Assembly: GCF_047272945.1 (NCBI RefSeq)
Contig: NZ_JBKOPS010000002.1
Location: forward strand, 389,618-453,617
Origin: Rubrolithibacter danxiaensis
Lineage (GTDB): Bacteria; Bacteroidota; Bacteroidia; Sphingobacteriales; Sphingobacteriaceae
Length of the DNA stretch: 64,000 nt
Reading direction: 5' to 3'
Shown here: piece by piece, positions 61,684 through 64,000 of the stretch
Layout: every line of letters starts with the position of its first letter
Numbering within the stretch: the first letter of the stretch is position 1
Notes under the pieces: generated by a model
Seen by the model: the letters and a program-made list of their open reading frames with translations, nothing else
Told to the model about the DNA's origin: nothing
The model's database searches: none
Program-made: the position numbers and the translations under genes

Positions 61684-63525
61684 ATGTCACTAACTACAAT
61701 TGAAAAAGAATTAAAATTAACAGATCGATTTGAAAATGCATTTCCAGATAAATTAATACCCACTAACTCCAACATAGATAAAGGCAAAACAAGGGTTGGG
61801 ATGACGCATGAGGAATTTCATGCAAAAAGGTCAAGCTTCCTCGTTATTCCATCTGTTCCCATTATAGAAGATAAATGTGATGAATACCCATACCTCTACA
61901 CCTTGCAGGTAAAAGAGGGAGTTACTCCGGAGATGATAGGAGACTTTCTTTTCAATGATACTCCATTGCAGTATATTGAAGCTGGTAATCCTTATAAAAA
62001 GATTGTTTGCACTCCAGAGAGCTTTCCTAAGGTGATTGCAGCAGCTACCAACAAAAACAAGTTGCAGTGGTTACGTGACACTTTCTTTCTGTTTTTAGAT
62101 GAATCGCACTGCTACGCAACAGATGCATTTAGAGAACAGATCTTAAATCCGTTTCCTGAGTTTTGGAACTTTAAGAGTAGAGCAATTGGCTCTGCTACTC
62201 CTTTTAAGTTTAGCGATCTTCGGTTTCAGGAGTTACAACATTACAAGTTTACTTATAAAGAGAAGTTTGGGAGAATTAAACTGATAGTGAACGATAATGT
62301 TCAAGCAGCACTTAATTATTATTTAAGTAGGCCTGAGTTGTTCCCTGGTAATTTCCACATATTCTTCAATTCTGTAACAGAGTGTGGACAAGCTGTCATG
62401 GCCTCAGGTATTACAGATGTAAACATCTACTGTAGAGATGAAGAAAAAAATATGATCAATCTGGATGAGGCGAAAGTTTATTTTAAACATAGGCCAATTG
62501 AAGGTGAGTATAAAAAGTTTAACTTTTATAGCGTAAGGTACAATGAGGGTTGGGGACTTAAAGATGATAGCAATGCAACCTTAATTCTTGTTACTGATAT
62601 TGCCGTTCCGCATTCCTTAATTGGCATACCTTATAAAGGATTTCAAGCTCTTGGCAGATCAAACACAAAACCCTATCAATTATTACACATTACTAATCAT
62701 TTTAATAAAATGGATTTAGAAGTTAAAAGATTTGAACAGATACAAGAGAAATGGCTTTACAACTGTAAATCATACATCGATTTATTCAATCAGCACCGTG
62801 CGCAATGTTCAGTGGATGGTATGCCTGACTTGAAAGCATTCTTTGATATGGTAAAGCCATATTCATTATTTGAAAATGGAAAGGCGAAGTTAGATTATAA
62901 CAAAGTAGATCAATTTATATGTGAAGAGAGTTGTAAAGAACACTACAGCAATATCAATACTCTTACTGCCACATGGGAAAACTGCAATTACGAAGTAGAG
63001 GTGTTGAACTTTGATCTTCCTTCGATTAAACGGTACAAGAAGTCAAAACAAGAGATAAACAAGCAAGTGGTAGAACTGATCTCAGAGTATGAATCCAACC
63101 CTGATAAGTACGACCACCAACGAGCTCTGGATACGCTAAACAAGTTAAAAGATGAATGTTTAACCGTTTTCCTTGCACTACCCATACTTGGGACAGAGAA
63201 GATTCAGGAATTAAAATACGATGATAAAGCAATGAACGAAGAATTAATAAAACAACACAATCGCAACGCTGAAGCTAAACTCAGATTAATGATAGCAGAA
63301 TCATTCAAATTAGGAGATAGACCTACTAAGAAATACGTTAAAGAAACTTTACAAAGGCTTTATGATGCTCTCGGTATTAAGAAGCAAAATGGAACACGAA
63401 AAATTGCTTGCGCTTCTCAACTTAAAGATTTGAAGATGTATGAGATAGATGAAAGCAAAAACGACAAAAAGGAACACATATACATTATTAAGAAGATCCT
63501 ATATCAAGTTAAAGCAGCTGCTTGA
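61684..63525 (+). CDS. SF2 helicase-like protein of mobile elements
   Basis: A 613-residue protein. Motif I is degenerate (IPTNSNIDKGKTRVGMT, residues 25-41, lacking the first Gly of a Walker A). Motif II is FLDESH, motif III IGSATP, motif VI FQALGRSN, so an SF2 helicase core spans about residues 20-350. The C-terminal half is helical and ends in a winged-helix-like segment (CASQLKDLKMYEI). I recognise the layout from proteins in Bacteroidetes phages and integrative elements; the role (replication or transfer) is unproven. Start by ATG at 61684. Confidence 0.8.
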   Translation: MSLTTIEKELKLTDRFENAFPDKLIPTNSNIDKGKTRVGMTHEEFHAKRSSFLVIPSVPIIEDKCDEYPYLYTLQVKEGVTPEMIGDFLFNDTPLQYIEAGNPYKKIVCTPESFPKVIAAATNKNKLQWLRDTFFLFLDESHCYATDAFREQILNPFPEFWNFKSRAIGSATPFKFSDLRFQELQHYKFTYKEKFGRIKLIVNDNVQAALNYYLSRPELFPGNFHIFFNSVTECGQAVMASGITDVNIYCRDEEKNMINLDEAKVYFKHRPIEGEYKKFNFYSVRYNEGWGLKDDSNATLILVTDIAVPHSLIGIPYKGFQALGRSNTKPYQLLHITNHFNKMDLEVKRFEQIQEKWLYNCKSYIDLFNQHRAQCSVDGMPDLKAFFDMVKPYSLFENGKAKLDYNKVDQFICEESCKEHYSNINTLTATWENCNYEVEVLNFDLPSIKRYKKSKQEINKQVVELISEYESNPDKYDHQRALDTLNKLKDECLTVFLALPILGTEKIQELKYDDKAMNEELIKQHNRNAEAKLRLMIAESFKLGDRPTKKYVKETLQRLYDALGIKKQNGTRKIACASQLKDLKMYEIDESKNDKKEHIYIIKKILYQVKAAA

Positions 63526-63535
63526 TCAATTTCCA

Positions 63536-63804
63536 TTTTCCTAAAAGTTTGGGATTTTGTCTATTATAGGAATACGAAGTGGTCGACCAACTTTCAGGAA
63601 AAGCTAACATGTTCGGTTAAGATCCTACCTTTTAAAGAAATGGTTAGAGCTCTACACAGTACCGTAAAGATCCTTATACATTCTTTAAAAGCTAAAGCAG
63701 TTGGCATATAACTTGTAAAAGAAGGGTTGAAAATAATCCCTTCTAAAGAAGGTCTATCATATAGCTTGAGTTATCCCTTACCTGGTTCGGTAAGGGATTT
63801 TTTG
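63536..63804 (+). ncRNA. candidate structured RNA downstream of the helicase gene
   Basis: Four successive stem-loops without an ORF of useful size: 63536-63552 with 63587-63602 (one mismatch, one bulge), 63629-63642 with 63679-63691 (one bulge) enclosing the palindrome TAGAGCTCTA, 63720-63726 with 63738-63744, and the terminator at 63773-63804. It may be a long structured 3' UTR or a separate RNA; no promoter was identified. Confidence 0.3.
63773..63804 (+). terminator. Rho-independent terminator
   Basis: A perfect 10-bp stem (63773-63782 with 63789-63798), loop TGGTTC, then TTTTTTG. It closes the helicase transcript or the structured RNA. Confidence 0.85.
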
Positions 63805-63911
63805 CGTTCTGTCGGTATCTATTCTTTAGAAGCTTAAGCTTTTAAATAGAATGGATCATAATCTCAGGAATGATTTATCAACAGAACTCATATTGCTAAC
63901 TTTTTTAGCAT

Positions 63912-63919
63912 TATATTTG
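63912..63919 (+). promoter_or_regulatory. -7 box of the last, partial gene
   Basis: TATATTTG fits TAnnTTTG, 16 bp before the ATG at 63936; a TTG at 63893-63895 gives a slightly short 16-bp spacer. Confidence 0.45.
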
Positions 63920-63935
63920 CTGTTTAGATTGTAAT

Positions 63936-64000
63936 ATGAACAAGTTAAGTGTTTCAGAAAGGCTTATGATATATACCAGGTATATAGGCCAAAGGATTCT
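63936..64000 (+). CDS. start of an unknown gene (cut by window end)
   Basis: An open frame from ATG at 63936 running off the window (MNKLSVSERLMIYTRYIGQR and on). The promoter-like sequence and preceding terminator support a real gene start. Too short to identify. Confidence 0.5.
   Translation, partial: MNKLSVSERLMIYTRYIGQRI

Larger units (their letters stand above)
59106..64000. mobile_element. left end of an integrative element at tRNA-Val (continues beyond window)
   Basis: A tyrosine recombinase gene 138 bp downstream of a tRNA 3' end is the standard layout of tRNA-integrating elements. Everything after it is accessory: an unknown gene, an SF2 helicase-like gene of a mobile-element family, sparse coding and long noncoding spacers, unlike the dense housekeeping DNA before 58933. 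The boundary at the tRNA end is inferred; the other end and the duplicated att site are not visible. Confidence 0.65.

Noticed and set aside
63508..63610. 32-codon minus-strand frame after the helicase gene
   Set aside because: Overlaps the helicase 3' end antisense and has no promoter or recognisable features.
63641..63712. 23-codon plus-strand frame (MVRALHSTVKILIHSLKAKA...)
   Set aside because: Amphipathic and tempting, but without promoter or start context, and it lies across a stem-loop arm; chance is likely.

Overview
The window is chromosomal DNA of a Bacteroidetes bacterium, most likely a sphingobacterium (Pedobacter/Mucilaginibacter/Solitalea-like; genus not decidable from sequence alone). 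Evidence: about 40% GC, start codons without Shine-Dalgarno sequences, promoters of the Bacteroidetes TAnnTTTG type, type IX secretion/gliding genes (gldKLMN, porW/sprE, gldB), and families typical of the phylum (DUF2723, DUF4271, HEPN-fused sulfite reductase, OstA-like protein).

Layout. 1-4056: end of a DUF2723 membrane protein, two small unknown genes, a DUF4271 membrane protein and hemD. 4332-15791: the type IX secretion core gldK-gldL-gldM-gldN, then convergent uvrC, a class A penicillin-binding protein and the TPR lipoprotein PorW/SprE. 15936-21720: F1Fo ATP synthase genes in the order atpZ, an AtpI-like gene, B, E, F, H, A, G; atpD and atpC are not here. 21793-32769: mixed housekeeping genes (gldB, nadE, lnt, rsmI, serS, a cold shock protein) plus a zeta-toxin-like kinase overlapping a tiny downstream gene. 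32870-39619: a complete ebo cluster (eboA to eboF, minus strand), a conserved metabolite-traffic system of poorly known chemistry. 39680-54628: lspA, a DksA-like protein, an unusual ileS, recO, a receiver-only protein, MoxR ATPase, a SurA-like foldase, rdgB, an OstA-like protein and tilS. 54760-58933: a sulfite reductase/siroheme/Rrf2 module and a glutathione peroxidase.

59031-64000 is different. A tRNA-Val(TAC) with a clear promoter is followed within 140 bp by a tyrosine recombinase, an unknown 147-residue protein, an SF2 helicase-like protein of a mobile-element family, long structured noncoding stretches and the start of one more gene. This is best read as one end of an integrative element inserted at the tRNA gene; its far end lies outside the window.

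How the genes fit together: LspA and Lnt mature lipoproteins such as GldK, GldB and PorW; GldL/GldM use the proton motive force to power the GldKN/PorW secretion apparatus; HemD supplies uroporphyrinogen III, precursor of the siroheme needed by the sulfite reductase. The least explained parts are the ebo cluster, the kinase/small-protein pair, the altered signature motif of IleRS, and the structured noncoding segments of the terminal element.
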